From Thermoproteota archaeon (GTDB lineage Archaea; Thermoproteota; Methanomethylicia; Methanomethylicales; Methanomethylicaceae), in NCBI GenBank assembly GCA_004347955.1, contig QNVH01000029.1, forward strand, positions 836-9,895: a stretch of DNA of 9,060 bases. The letters are read 5' to 3'. Made by a program: the position numbers and the translations under genes. The notes under the pieces are model-generated. The model searched no databases and was not told the origin of the DNA. It saw only the letters and a list, made by a program, of their open reading frames with translations. This document shows, piece by piece, positions 1 through 6,841 of the stretch; position 1 is the stretch's first letter, and every line of letters starts with the position of its first letter.

Positions 1-2267
1 GCTACTTGGTTCTTGTATGTGGTCAACATATCATCTACGGATGCGACTGTCACCTTGACTGAGGCTGTTGTCTGCGGGTCAACTGCCTTTGTTAGTCCGG
101 CATATGGGAATGTCGGGCCTGTTGCTGTTGAGGCGGCTGCAGTTTTGGCACCAACACCTGTGAGGGTTACCCTGAAGTAATAGGTTCCAGTGCTTGTTGG
201 TACGTACATCAGCTGATAGTACCCACCGGTTGTTGTGATCGTCTGGGCTACTGGGGTAAAGGTCGCGTTGTCAGTGCTCATTTCGAGCAGTGCCACAATG
301 CCTCCTTGTTCAACAGCAGCTACAGGGTCTATGATGAACTGCCCTGTGAATACTATTGGTTCGTTCACTAGATAGGATGCGCCAACTGTGACTTGCCCTG
401 CCGCGGCACCAACCTTGTATCCTGCCATGGCTAGGTACTCCTTGGCTTTTTCGGGGTTGTAGTCCCTAGGCACACAGGCTGTGTTGTAGTAGGGGCTGAG
501 TGGATTGACATGCACAGAGGCTGGTTCTGCGAACCCACTAAGGAGGTTGTCTATGATGAGTTTCCTGGGTATGAGGTACTCGAATGCCAGCCTGACATAC
601 CTTGCCGCTTCGGCTGCCCTAGACGGGTCTTGTTTACCTAGTGGTGTTGCGGTGCCGGTTCCGAAGACGGGGTGTCTCATATTGTATCCGAGCTGCTGGA
701 TCCCTGAGCCCCTCAGGATGTAGTTTGTCGCGAAGTTCAGGTTCCCAGCCTGGTAGTCTCTTGCAAGCTGGTAGTTCTGGTCGAGTATGTGCACTTCGCC
801 GTTCTTCAATGCGGCGATTGCGGCATCCTTCTCCACAATGTACCTGACGTAGAACTTCTTGACCTGGTACAGACCCTGGGACTCCAGATTGGCTTTGTTC
901 CAGTAGTTATCGAATTTCTCCAGTGTGACTATCGCCCTCACTGGGTCATAGCTGACGAACTTGTACGGGCCGCACCCTATAGGTCCGGAGAAGGTCTGCC
1001 CATTGGCAACGTAAGTGCCGGTGCCCTTATTGAACGGGTGCTCCTTCCAATCCTCAAAGGGAACGCCCTCCAGCACGTGCTTTGGAAGGATGGCGACACC
1101 ATCGCCCTCAGGGTGGAAGGTGGCGGCTGGCTTGCCCAAGCCTCCGAAGTCGGCTATCGTTACCCTGACTGTGTACTTGTCTACTGCCTCAATGGTCGCT
1201 TTCCTTGGATTGGTCACGTTGTCAGGGGCAGGATAGTACCCAACGCCGTTTTCCAAGTCTATGACAAGCCTCGTGGATGTTCCGTTGAGCCATTTGAAGG
1301 TCACGTCCTCACCTATGTACCCTGCTTCAAAGGCTGACTGCTGGGAGCCAGACTGCGGGTTGAGGTATGCCAAGAATGAGAAGACGACGTCATCGGCGGT
1401 GACTTCGATGCCATCATGGAAGTAGACGCCATGTCTTAGTTGGTAAGTGTAGGTCCTGCCGTCAGCAGAGACGATCGGGTGGTCCAATGCCAGCGCTGGT
1501 TGGAAGTTGTAGTTAGAGTCGAGGTAGTACAGTGAGTCGAAGACGGCACTGAAGACCTCAGTGTCGTACCACGAATTGGAGAGCGGCGGACAGAGATCCA
1601 AAAGTTCTCCAGTAGTGGCTAAAATTACCTCATTCCTTCCAGTCAGGAACTGGGGCGTCGGTCCTATGTTGTCAAAGATCCACTCGTAGCCGTGGAAGTT
1701 CAGGGCGCTATCTGCTGTGAATACAGCTTGTGAGAAGAAGATCTGGGATGCTGGAACGTCTTGGTATTGGACCATCTGCCAGTTCTTGAATGCCTGTATG
1801 CCTTCTGGCGTGTAACCCTTGGTCATGAACTCTTCGATGTATCTATCGCTCGTGGCGTTGGCCCAAAGGAAGTAATTTGAGTTGGGAGGGAAGTTCTTGC
1901 TGTAATATATCTGGAAAGTACCTGAGAATGGTGTAGAGGGGGCGCCAGGAGTCCATCCAATGAAGAGAGCGTCCCACCCACCCTCGTCCCAGGTTTTTCC
2001 TATTTTATCAGGTGGCGGCGTCAGTATTCTGTCATAGACGGAGCCCCACCCCAAGAAGACGACCCTTGCGTCTATTCCTACAGACTGGAATGAGTTTGCT
2101 ATAATAAGACCCCACTGCCTTCTTAGTAGGTTGGCGCTTCCAGGTGCAACGAGAGTCATTTTGAAGAGGGGCTGGTCTGCGGAGAGCACCAAAGGTTGTA
2201 CAAAGGCAAACATCGAAACGACCATCATTGCCGCTATCGCTATAGCAAAAATAGATTTGTTTTTCAT
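1..2267 (-). CDS. Peptide-type ABC transporter substrate-binding protein (SBP family 5), permuted, partial at the C-terminus
   Basis: This is the extracytoplasmic receptor of the importer encoded beside it. The frame is open from ATG at 2267 to the window edge (755 codons plus two bases), so the C-terminus is missing. Residues 1-30 are a signal peptide: KNK, a hydrophobic core, then a likely cut after LSA. Residues 36-200 resemble the segment that normally ends family 5 proteins (LTLVAPGSANLLRRQ, SVGIDARVVFLGW, WDALFIGWTPG). Residues 212-617 then resemble the usual N-terminal and middle parts, with YTYQLRHGVYFHDG and VTADDVVFSF at 273-298, GPYKFVSYDP at 433-442 and the linker motif YNPEKAKEYLAMAGY at 603-617. 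Residues 624-706 look like an Ig-like beta domain (GGYYQLMYVPTSTGTYYFRV). From about 735 a stalk seems to begin, which in archaeal receptors usually leads to a membrane anchor. GGTGAT at 2273-2278, five bases before the ATG, supports the start. Family call is firm; the ligand (peptide, oligosaccharide or other) is unknown. Confidence 0.93.
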   Translation of the reverse strand, partial: MKNKSIFAIAIAAMMVVSMFAFVQPLVLSADQPLFKMTLVAPGSANLLRRQWGLIIANSFQSVGIDARVVFLGWGSVYDRILTPPPDKIGKTWDEGGWDALFIGWTPGAPSTPFSGTFQIYYSKNFPPNSNYFLWANATSDRYIEEFMTKGYTPEGIQAFKNWQMVQYQDVPASQIFFSQAVFTADSALNFHGYEWIFDNIGPTPQFLTGRNEVILATTGELLDLCPPLSNSWYDTEVFSAVFDSLYYLDSNYNFQPALALDHPIVSADGRTYTYQLRHGVYFHDGIEVTADDVVFSFLAYLNPQSGSQQSAFEAGYIGEDVTFKWLNGTSTRLVIDLENGVGYYPAPDNVTNPRKATIEAVDKYTVRVTIADFGGLGKPAATFHPEGDGVAILPKHVLEGVPFEDWKEHPFNKGTGTYVANGQTFSGPIGCGPYKFVSYDPVRAIVTLEKFDNYWNKANLESQGLYQVKKFYVRYIVEKDAAIAALKNGEVHILDQNYQLARDYQAGNLNFATNYILRGSGIQQLGYNMRHPVFGTGTATPLGKQDPSRAAEAARYVRLAFEYLIPRKLIIDNLLSGFAEPASVHVNPLSPYYNTACVPRDYNPEKAKEYLAMAGYKVGAAAGQVTVGASYLVNEPIVFTGQFIIDPVAAVEQGGIVALLEMSTDNATFTPVAQTITTTGGYYQLMYVPTSTGTYYFRVTLTGVGAKTAAASTATGPTFPYAGLTKAVDPQTTASVKVTVASVDDMLTTYKNQV

Positions 2268-2272
2268 TCAAA

Positions 2273-2325
2273 ATCACCCATTTTAAGTGGCGTAATGAAA
2301 TATTGATCTCAAAGTGTATTTAAGA
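2273..2325 (-). promoter_or_regulatory. Promoter and ribosome binding site of the substrate-binding protein gene
   Basis: Read on the minus strand, TCTTAAATAC at 2325-2316 matches an archaeal TATA box. A start about 25 bases downstream, near 2294, would leave a leader of roughly 27 bases. That leader carries the Shine-Dalgarno GGTGAT (2278-2273), five bases before the ATG at 2267. An independent promoter would let the receptor be made in excess over the membrane complex, as is common for ABC importers. Inferred from motif and spacing only. Confidence 0.5.
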
Positions 2326-2357
2326 TCTGCCATTCTAACCGCTTTTAATATGCCCAT

Positions 2358-2429
2358 GAAAAGGAAACGAAGGAAAGTAAATACTCGTCCTTTTCCATTC
2401 TCGAATCTCAGGTGACCCTCACGAAAGGA
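2358..2429 (-). terminator. Possible transcription end region downstream of dppF
   Basis: After the dppF stop, the minus strand holds a tiny hairpin (GTGA-GGG-TCAC, 2422-2412) and then a long pyrimidine-rich tract at about 2383-2358 (TTTACTTTCCTTCGTTTCC). Archaeal termination often relies on T-rich tracts without strong hairpins. The tract is not a pure T run, so the call is weak. The rest of the 162-base gap holds only the promoter of the next gene. Confidence 0.25.
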
Positions 2430-3422
2430 TCAGACAAATTTATGCCAGTAATGACACGAGACAAAGTGGTCTACATCCACCTGTGAAAATGAGGGCTTTT
2501 CTTCCTTGCACTTCTGGTCGGCGTACTGGCAGCGCGGGTGGAACCTGCAGCCTGGGGGCGGGTTGATTGGGCTTGGGACCTCGCCTGGGAGGATAATGAC
2601 GTTCATCTTCCTTTTGGGGTCCGGTATAGGCACCGCAGACATGAGGGCTCTTGTATAGGGGTGTACTGGGTTATCAAACAGTTTCGCCGTTGGGGCTTGT
2701 TCGACAATCTCTCCAAGATACATCACAATTACGCGTTGCGAGATCTGCCTAACTGAACTTAGATCGTGGGATATGTAAAGGTAAGACATTCCGAGTTTTT
2801 CTTGGAGTTCCATTATCAAGTTCAGTATCTGCGCCCTAATGGAAACGTCCAGTGAAGATACCGGTTCGTCGGCGATTATAAATCTTGGTTCAACCGCAAG
2901 CGCCCTTGCTATGCAGATCCTTTGCCTCTGACCTCCGCTAAACTCGTGTGGGTACCTCTCGGCATGATAGGGTTCAAGACCAACCATCTCCAGCAGTTTG
3001 TAGACGCGGTCCTTCCACTCGTTTGATGGAACATGCCTGTGTATCTTGAAGGGCTCACTTATTATGTCGTATACAGTCATCCTTGGATCAAGAGATGCGT
3101 AAGGATTTTGGAATACCATCTGCATGGATCTTCTGAGCTTAAGCTGCTCTTCCTTGGATCCTTTCGAGAACGTCTGGACGACATCCTTACCGTCGAATAA
3201 GATCTGCCCAGAGGACGGCTTCTCTAGGTAAAGAATTAGCTTGCCTGTAGTGGTCTTCCCGCAGCCGCTCTCACCAACCAGCCCTACAGTCTCCCTCTCG
3301 TTCACCGTGAAGGATATGCGATCTACGGCGTGCACGTTCCCGACGATCTTTTTTCTGAAGATGCCCCTGGAGTACACAGGGAAGTATTTCACAAGGTCCC
3401 GAACTTCGAGCAAAGGCGGCAT
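2430..3422 (-). CDS. dppF: Peptide-type ABC transporter ATP-binding protein, DppF/OppF type
   Basis: Second of the two cytoplasmic ATPases that power the importer, expected to pair with DppD under the DppB-DppC channel. The 330-residue protein shows Walker A GESGCGKTT at 50-58, Q-loop Q105, signature FSGGQ at 161-165, Walker B FIIADEP at 181-187, D-loop SSLD and H-loop H219. The end is the oligopeptide-transporter C-terminal extension (HPYTRALMSAVP, then GCRFHPRC), with four cysteines C292, C298, C305 and C323. In this family such a set can hold a [4Fe-4S] cluster. I chose ATG 3422 rather than the upstream in-frame start at 3494: AAGGAGGT at 3440-3433 sits ten bases before it, the preceding dppD stop is only four bases away, and MPPLLEVRDLVKYF is where the family usually begins. 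Opp and Dpp types cannot be told apart by sequence alone. Confidence 0.95.
   Translation of the reverse strand: MPPLLEVRDLVKYFPVYSRGIFRKKIVGNVHAVDRISFTVNERETVGLVGESGCGKTTTGKLILYLEKPSSGQILFDGKDVVQTFSKGSKEEQLKLRRSMQMVFQNPYASLDPRMTVYDIISEPFKIHRHVPSNEWKDRVYKLLEMVGLEPYHAERYPHEFSGGQRQRICIARALAVEPRFIIADEPVSSLDVSIRAQILNLIMELQEKLGMSYLYISHDLSSVRQISQRVIVMYLGEIVEQAPTAKLFDNPVHPYTRALMSAVPIPDPKRKMNVIILPGEVPSPINPPPGCRFHPRCQYADQKCKEEKPSFSQVDVDHFVSCHYWHKFV
2520..2554. repeat. 35-bp direct repeat, copy in dppF
   Basis: This stretch is identical, base for base, to 3526-3560 in dppD, 1006 bp away. In both genes it encodes GCRFHPRCQYA in the same frame, spanning the first two cysteines of the C-terminal cluster motif. 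The protein motif is conserved in the family, but identity at every third codon position suggests recent gene conversion or duplication. Confidence 0.9.
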
Positions 3423-3426
3423 ATTA

Positions 3427-4398
3427 CTATCTACCTCCTTGTAGTTCGCGCCATCGATGGCAGGAGATGAAGTGCGAGTTTCCAACATCCTCAAGCGGCG
3501 GCTTCCTCTCCTTGCAAACGTCTATGGCGTACTGGCAGCGCGGGTGGAACCTGCAGCCTGAGGGGGGATCAATGAGGTTTGGTATGTTTCCAGGGATCGA
3601 TATCAGCTTCCTTGTCTCGTCAAGCCTCGGGACTGCCTTTAGTAACGCTTCGGTGTACGGGTGGGGTCTTTCAAAGATCTCCTCTATGCTGCCGCTCTCC
3701 ATGACATTACCTGCGTAGAGAACCACTACATATTTGCACATCTCTGCCACTATGCCCATGTCGTGGGTGATCATTACAAGGGTCATTCCAAACTCTCTTT
3801 GGAGGTCCTTGAGGAGGGCGATTATCTGTGCCTGAATTGTCACGTCCAGGTTCGTTGTCGGCTCGTCGGCAAACAAAAGTTCTGGGTTCAGCAGTAGAGC
3901 CCTCGCTATGCAAATCCTCTGCTTCATTCCGCCGCTGAACTGGTGGGGGTACTGGTATATGGCGTGCTCAGGGTCTGGGAGCTTAACTATTCTAAGTGCT
4001 TTAACAACCCGATCCAACGCCTCGTCCTTCTTCAACTTCTCATGCTCTATCACAATGTCTGCGAGCTGTGACCCAATGGTGAAGAGCGGATTTAATGAGC
4101 TTGTAGGGTCTTGAAAGATTAGTGAGATCTTTTTTCCTCTGTACTTTCTCATCTCTTCCTCCTTTTTAAGGAGGAGATCCTCGCCGTTAAACAGGATCTT
4201 GCCACCTATTATTTTTCCTGGTCTTGGCACGATCCTCAGCACGGATTGTGCTGTGACCGATTTTCCGCTTCCGCTCTCCCCGACCAGTCCGACTGTGCAG
4301 CCCCTTTCCACTGATAGGGTCACATCGTCGACGGCCTTAACCACTCCTGCTTCGGTGAAGAAGTAAGTCTTAAGGTTCTCTATCTCAAGCAAGTTCAT
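3427..4398 (-). CDS. dppD: Peptide-type ABC transporter ATP-binding protein, DppD/OppD type
   Basis: First cytoplasmic ATPase of the importer. The 323 residues carry Walker A GESGSGKS at 40-47, Q-loop Q96 (FQDPTSSLNP), signature FSGGM at 154-158, Walker B LLFADEP at 174-180, D-loop TNLD where TALD is more usual, and H-loop H212. The C-terminal oligopeptide-transporter extension follows (HPYTEALLKAVP, GCRFHPRC), with cysteines C282, C288, C295 and C313 spaced almost as in DppF. DppD-type proteins are known to bind a [4Fe-4S] cluster there. The ATG lies six bases after the dppC stop, and AGGGAG at 4413-4408 gives a usable Shine-Dalgarno. The 3' end runs to within four bases of the dppF ATG. Together the two ATPases suggest a heterodimer rather than a single-ATPase importer. 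Confidence 0.95.
   Translation of the reverse strand: MNLLEIENLKTYFFTEAGVVKAVDDVTLSVERGCTVGLVGESGSGKSVTAQSVLRIVPRPGKIIGGKILFNGEDLLLKKEEEMRKYRGKKISLIFQDPTSSLNPLFTIGSQLADIVIEHEKLKKDEALDRVVKALRIVKLPDPEHAIYQYPHQFSGGMKQRICIARALLLNPELLFADEPTTNLDVTIQAQIIALLKDLQREFGMTLVMITHDMGIVAEMCKYVVVLYAGNVMESGSIEEIFERPHPYTEALLKAVPRLDETRKLISIPGNIPNLIDPPSGCRFHPRCQYAIDVCKERKPPLEDVGNSHFISCHRWRELQGGR
3433..3440 (-). promoter_or_regulatory. Shine-Dalgarno that sets the dppF start
   Basis: AAGGAGGT on the minus strand, ten bases before ATG 3422, lies inside the last codons of dppD. It is near-perfectly complementary to the 16S rRNA tail. It points to translational coupling and argues against the longer in-frame start at 3494. 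Confidence 0.8.
3526..3560. repeat. 35-bp direct repeat, copy in dppD
   Basis: Exact partner of 2520-2554. It encodes the same GCRFHPRCQYA stretch in the same frame. Flanking codons differ (PPSGC here, PPPGC in dppF; QYAID against QYADQ), so identity ends sharply on both sides. Confidence 0.9.
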
Positions 4399-4404
4399 TT
4401 TAGA

Positions 4405-5361
4405 CTACTCCCTCAGTCTTGGATTCAGCGCGTCTGAAAGACCATCGCCAACAAGGTTGAAGGCGAGGACTGTCAGGAAGACCGCCAGTCCTGGAAACAC
4501 TTCAGCCCACCAGACCGTTGACAGGTCTTGCAGGCTTTCCTCCATAAGCCGGCCCCACGTTATGGTGTTAGGGTCTCCAAATCCCAAAAAGCTGACGGCG
4601 GCCTCGACCAGAACGGCAGAGGCCATGGTTAGCGTTGCCAACACGATAACTTGAGGCAGTATGTTGGGGAATACGTGGCGGAGCATGATCCACCTCGGGC
4701 TTGCTCCAAGGCTCTTCGCTGCCTGGATGAACTCGCACTCCTTCATCCTCAAAACCTCACCCCTTATAACACGGGCATATGATGCCCATCCAAATATTGA
4801 GACAATAACAACCACTATTGTCAGGCCGACTGGAATTTTGATGCCAAAAACATCCCAGAATGGTTCCGCCACCCCCAGTTGGTAGATCCTCGAGAACAAA
4901 AGTATGAAGAGGAGGGACGGGAACACCAGAAAGACCTCCGTAATCCTCATTAGGACATCGTCTACAAGGCGACCAAAGTAACCCGAGACTATGCCGACGG
5001 CAACAGAGAGTGCCATGCTGATCAGAGTGACGGTCACCGCGACGTATATGGTGTATATTGAACCGTGAATAACCTCGCTAAAGACGTCTGTTCCCATTAC
5101 AGTTGTCCCGAATGGATGCTTCCACGACGGAGGCTGTGCAGACTCACCTTCGTAGAGTGGTTTGAATGCGTCAGGGTTAGGCCTTGCAGGGTATGGCGCA
5201 ATGACATTGTGCAGCGCAGCGATGACCAAGAGGACGATTATCATACCAAGACCAACGAGACCTGATCGGTGTTTCTTAAATCTGCGCCAAGCAACCGCCC
5301 ACTGGCTTGCGCTTCTACGTTTGGTTTCTTTCTCCGACTCCGATCTTATTCTAAGGTTCAC
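4405..5361 (-). CDS. dppC: Peptide-type ABC transporter permease, DppC type
   Basis: One of two membrane subunits forming the translocation channel. The 318-residue product has a charged cytoplasmic N-terminus, a first membrane helix at about 34-55, the family's extracytoplasmic loop ending HPFGTTVMGTDVFSEVIHG (82-100), then five further hydrophobic segments. The EAA loop that docks on the ATPases is EFIQAAKSLGASPRWIMLRH at 210-229. The C-terminal FNLVGDGLSDALNPRLRE is typical of DppC. A longer frame opens with TTG at 5382, overlapping dppB, but I chose GTG at 5361 because GGGAGGT lies seven bases before it. The gene starts 13 bases after the dppB stop and ends six bases before dppD. The N-terminal transport domain and length match the family; substrate is not predictable. 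Confidence 0.94.
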   Translation of the reverse strand: MNLRIRSESEKETKRRSASQWAVAWRRFKKHRSGLVGLGMIIVLLVIAALHNVIAPYPARPNPDAFKPLYEGESAQPPSWKHPFGTTVMGTDVFSEVIHGSIYTIYVAVTVTLISMALSVAVGIVSGYFGRLVDDVLMRITEVFLVFPSLLFILLFSRIYQLGVAEPFWDVFGIKIPVGLTIVVVIVSIFGWASYARVIRGEVLRMKECEFIQAAKSLGASPRWIMLRHVFPNILPQVIVLATLTMASAVLVEAAVSFLGFGDPNTITWGRLMEESLQDLSTVWWAEVFPGLAVFLTVLAFNLVGDGLSDALNPRLRE

Positions 5362-5368
5362 TTTTGTG

Positions 5369-5375
5369 ACCTCCC
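5369..5375 (-). promoter_or_regulatory. Shine-Dalgarno that sets the dppC start
   Basis: GGGAGGT on the minus strand shares its first G with the dppB TAG stop (5377-5375). It is followed by a seven-base spacer and GTG 5361. This ideal spacing favours GTG 5361 over TTG 5382, which would leave the strong site inside the gene. It also implies dppB-dppC translational coupling. Confidence 0.75.
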
Positions 5376-6354
5376 TAGTCAATCGTCACCCTTGGATCGA
5401 CCCAAGCGTAGATCAAGTCGGTGACAAGGTTCGCGATTAAGATCATTATTGTGATGATCATTGTAATGCCCATTATGAGGGGGAAGTCCAACCTTAAAGA
5501 CGCTGTTACGTATGCTCTGCCAAGTCCCGGCCAGCTGAATACAGTTTCAGTCACGGGTGCCCCTGCGAGCATTGCACCTATGGAGAGCCCCAACAGTGTC
5601 AGAAGGGGGTTATGGCATTTTTAAGGGCGTACTTGTAAAGGACCTTTCTCTCCGGGATGCCGCTTGCCCTCGCTGCCAAGATGTAATCCTGCCTAAGAAC
5701 TTCTAGCATGCCGGCCCTAAGTAAGCGGACATTATAAGCCAAGTTTGCAAATGTGAGTACTGTGACTGGTAATACGAGATGAGCGAGTTCGTCCAAGAAC
5801 TCATTTTTGATGCCAAAAACAGGCCATAGGTAAGGTGCGCCGTGCGCACCTGCGGACGGTAGCCAGCCAAGGTAGTAGGAGAATATCAAGATCAAAACAA
5901 TGCCGAACCAGAAGACGGGCACCGAGATTCCAAATATGGCAACGCTGGAGACAGTGTAGTCTGCAGCCGAGCGCTGTTTTACTGCCGAGTAAACTCCTGC
6001 GGGGATGGAGATGAAGAAGGCGAGGAGGATAGATATCAACTGCAGCTTGGCGGTCTCCCAAACAAGGGAGGATATAATTTCGTTGACTGGCCTACCGCCA
6101 TAAAGGGATCTTCCAAAGTCCCCGTGGATGAAATGATCGAGCCACCTCAGGTACTGAACAGGAATGGGGTCGTTCAGACCGTAGTACTCCCTGAGAAATT
6201 GTCTTTGAGCTTCAGTTATGCTGGGATTACCTGCCGTGGCTAGCTGGATGGGGTCCCCGGCAGCATACATAACAAGGAAGCTAACAAGAGAAATCCCAAT
6301 GATCAAAGGCACCATATATATTGCCCGTCTTATGATGTACTTGGCTAGCCCCAA
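5375..6354 (-). pseudogene. dppB: Peptide-type ABC transporter permease, DppB type, interrupted by a one-base frameshift
   Basis: Second channel subunit of the importer, first gene of the operon. The N-terminal frame (6354-5599) gives 251 residues: a first membrane helix at 11-31, the loop QFLREYYGLNDPIPVQYLRWL (52-72), HGDFGRSL, four further hydrophobic segments and the EAA loop QDYILAARASGIPERKVLYK at 222-241. It ends at TGA just after NAITPF. The remaining frame (down to 5375) continues LLTLLGLSIGAMLAG, then VTETVFSWPGLGRAY and the last helix. Adding one C to a run of five C (plus-strand G5 at 5605-5609) rejoins them into about 326 residues, the normal length. No other damage is visible, so a sequencing or assembly error or a very recent mutation is likelier than an old pseudogene. 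The TTG start at 6354 is supported by AAGGTG at 6367-6362, seven bases upstream. Confidence 0.9.
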
Positions 6355-6361
6355 GCAATGA

Positions 6362-6405
6362 CACCTTTTTTCTCAACTTATAGACTTTAGTATTTAAATT
6401 TTTGC
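6362..6405 (-). promoter_or_regulatory. Promoter and ribosome binding site of the dppBCDF operon
   Basis: On the minus strand TTTAAATA at 6398-6391 is a near-consensus archaeal TATA box, preceded by GCAAAAA, which resembles a TFB recognition element. A start about 25 bases downstream falls near 6368, leaving a leader of around 14 bases that contains AAGGTG (6367-6362) before the TTG at 6354. Spacing fits a short-leader archaeal transcript. Confidence 0.6.
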
Positions 6406-6467
6406 AGAATTTTATCCAGATTTTATTTTTAATTTTTTGTATTTTCACTCCATCGTGGACGCAATTT

Positions 6468-6475
6468 TATTTAAA
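6468..6475 (-). promoter_or_regulatory. Second TATA-like box upstream of dppB
   Basis: TTTAAATA occurs again on the minus strand, 77 bases upstream of the first box and preceded by GGTCTTT. It could be an alternative promoter giving a leader of roughly 90 bases. The surroundings are so A/T rich that chance is a serious alternative. Confidence 0.25.
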
Positions 6476-6583
6476 AAGACCATTCCAACACCAAAAGCAT
6501 AGACTTTTTCACGAAAATTACAGCAGGGTATCTATGATTAATGTGGACGCGGAGGAGGGTGCGTACGCTGGTTATAATAAAGC

Positions 6584-6623
6584 AATTAAAAAATAAAATT
6601 AAAAAAATAAAATTAAAAAATAT
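6584..6623. repeat. Three tandem A/T repeat units
   Basis: AATTAAAAAATAA (6584-6596), AATTAAAAAAATAA (6597-6610) and AATTAAAAAATAT (6611-6623) follow each other without a gap. An inverted, slightly shorter copy (TTATTTTTAATT) lies at 6423-6434. Phased A tracts of this kind can bend DNA or ease melting. Replication slippage in low-complexity DNA is the simplest origin. Confidence 0.75.
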
Positions 6624-6717
6624 CGTCCTGAATCAGATTTTTCAGAGCCAATAGTGGTGACATTTGGAAGGAAAGAAAGTTAGTTCAATGGATAAGGATT
6701 TGGTGGAGTGGGAGGTT

Positions 6718-6727
6718 TGACTAGTCA
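6718..6727. repeat. Perfect 10-bp palindrome TGACTAGTCA
   Basis: A perfect two-fold symmetric site in the gap between the dehydrogenase and dppB. Such sites can bind dimeric regulators, but it lies about 360 bases from the dppB start, beyond the usual reach of an operator, and no second copy was noticed. Confidence 0.35.
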
Positions 6728-6740
6728 GCATTCTTTTCTA

Positions 6741-6759
6741 TCATAGACCTTTTCTATGA
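6741..6759. other. Short hairpin, 7-bp stem
   Basis: TCATAGA and TCTATGA flank a five-base loop (CCTTT). On the minus strand it lies about 130 bases past the dehydrogenase stop. It could be part of a structured 3' untranslated region or a backup terminator; the T run needed for the latter is weak. Confidence 0.4.
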
Positions 6760-6841
6760 AAGCCCGTTGCGAACGCTGAAAACACAAAATAAGCCGACCT
6801 TTTGGCGGAACGCTTTGGACACTTTTTGATCAGTGCCTGGG

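Noticed and set aside
789..1337. 182-codon open frame on the plus strand
   Set aside because: It lies antisense within the receptor gene, whose minus-strand frame is continuous, has a signal peptide and shows family motifs. The antisense translation resembles nothing and has no ribosome site.
2032..2277. 81-codon minus-strand frame starting with GTG at 2277
   Set aside because: It overlaps the first part of the receptor gene in another frame. The ATG 2267 frame has the signal peptide and stays open to the window edge.
5362..5382. TTG start for dppC, 21 bases upstream
   Set aside because: It would put the strong GGGAGGT site inside the gene and overlap dppB; GTG 5361 has ideal spacing.
6402..6596. 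Plus-strand frame of 64 codons in the intergenic region
   Set aside because: Half of it is translated A/T-rich low-complexity DNA, it covers minus-strand promoter boxes, lacks a Shine-Dalgarno and has no family resemblance.
6584..6623. Possible CRISPR-like array
   Set aside because: Units are 13-14 bases of A/T with no spacers, so this is a simple tandem repeat.
6541..6654. 37-codon plus-strand frame rich in Lys and Ile
   Set aside because: Its Lys/Ile content comes entirely from the A/T tandem repeat; no start signal is seen.
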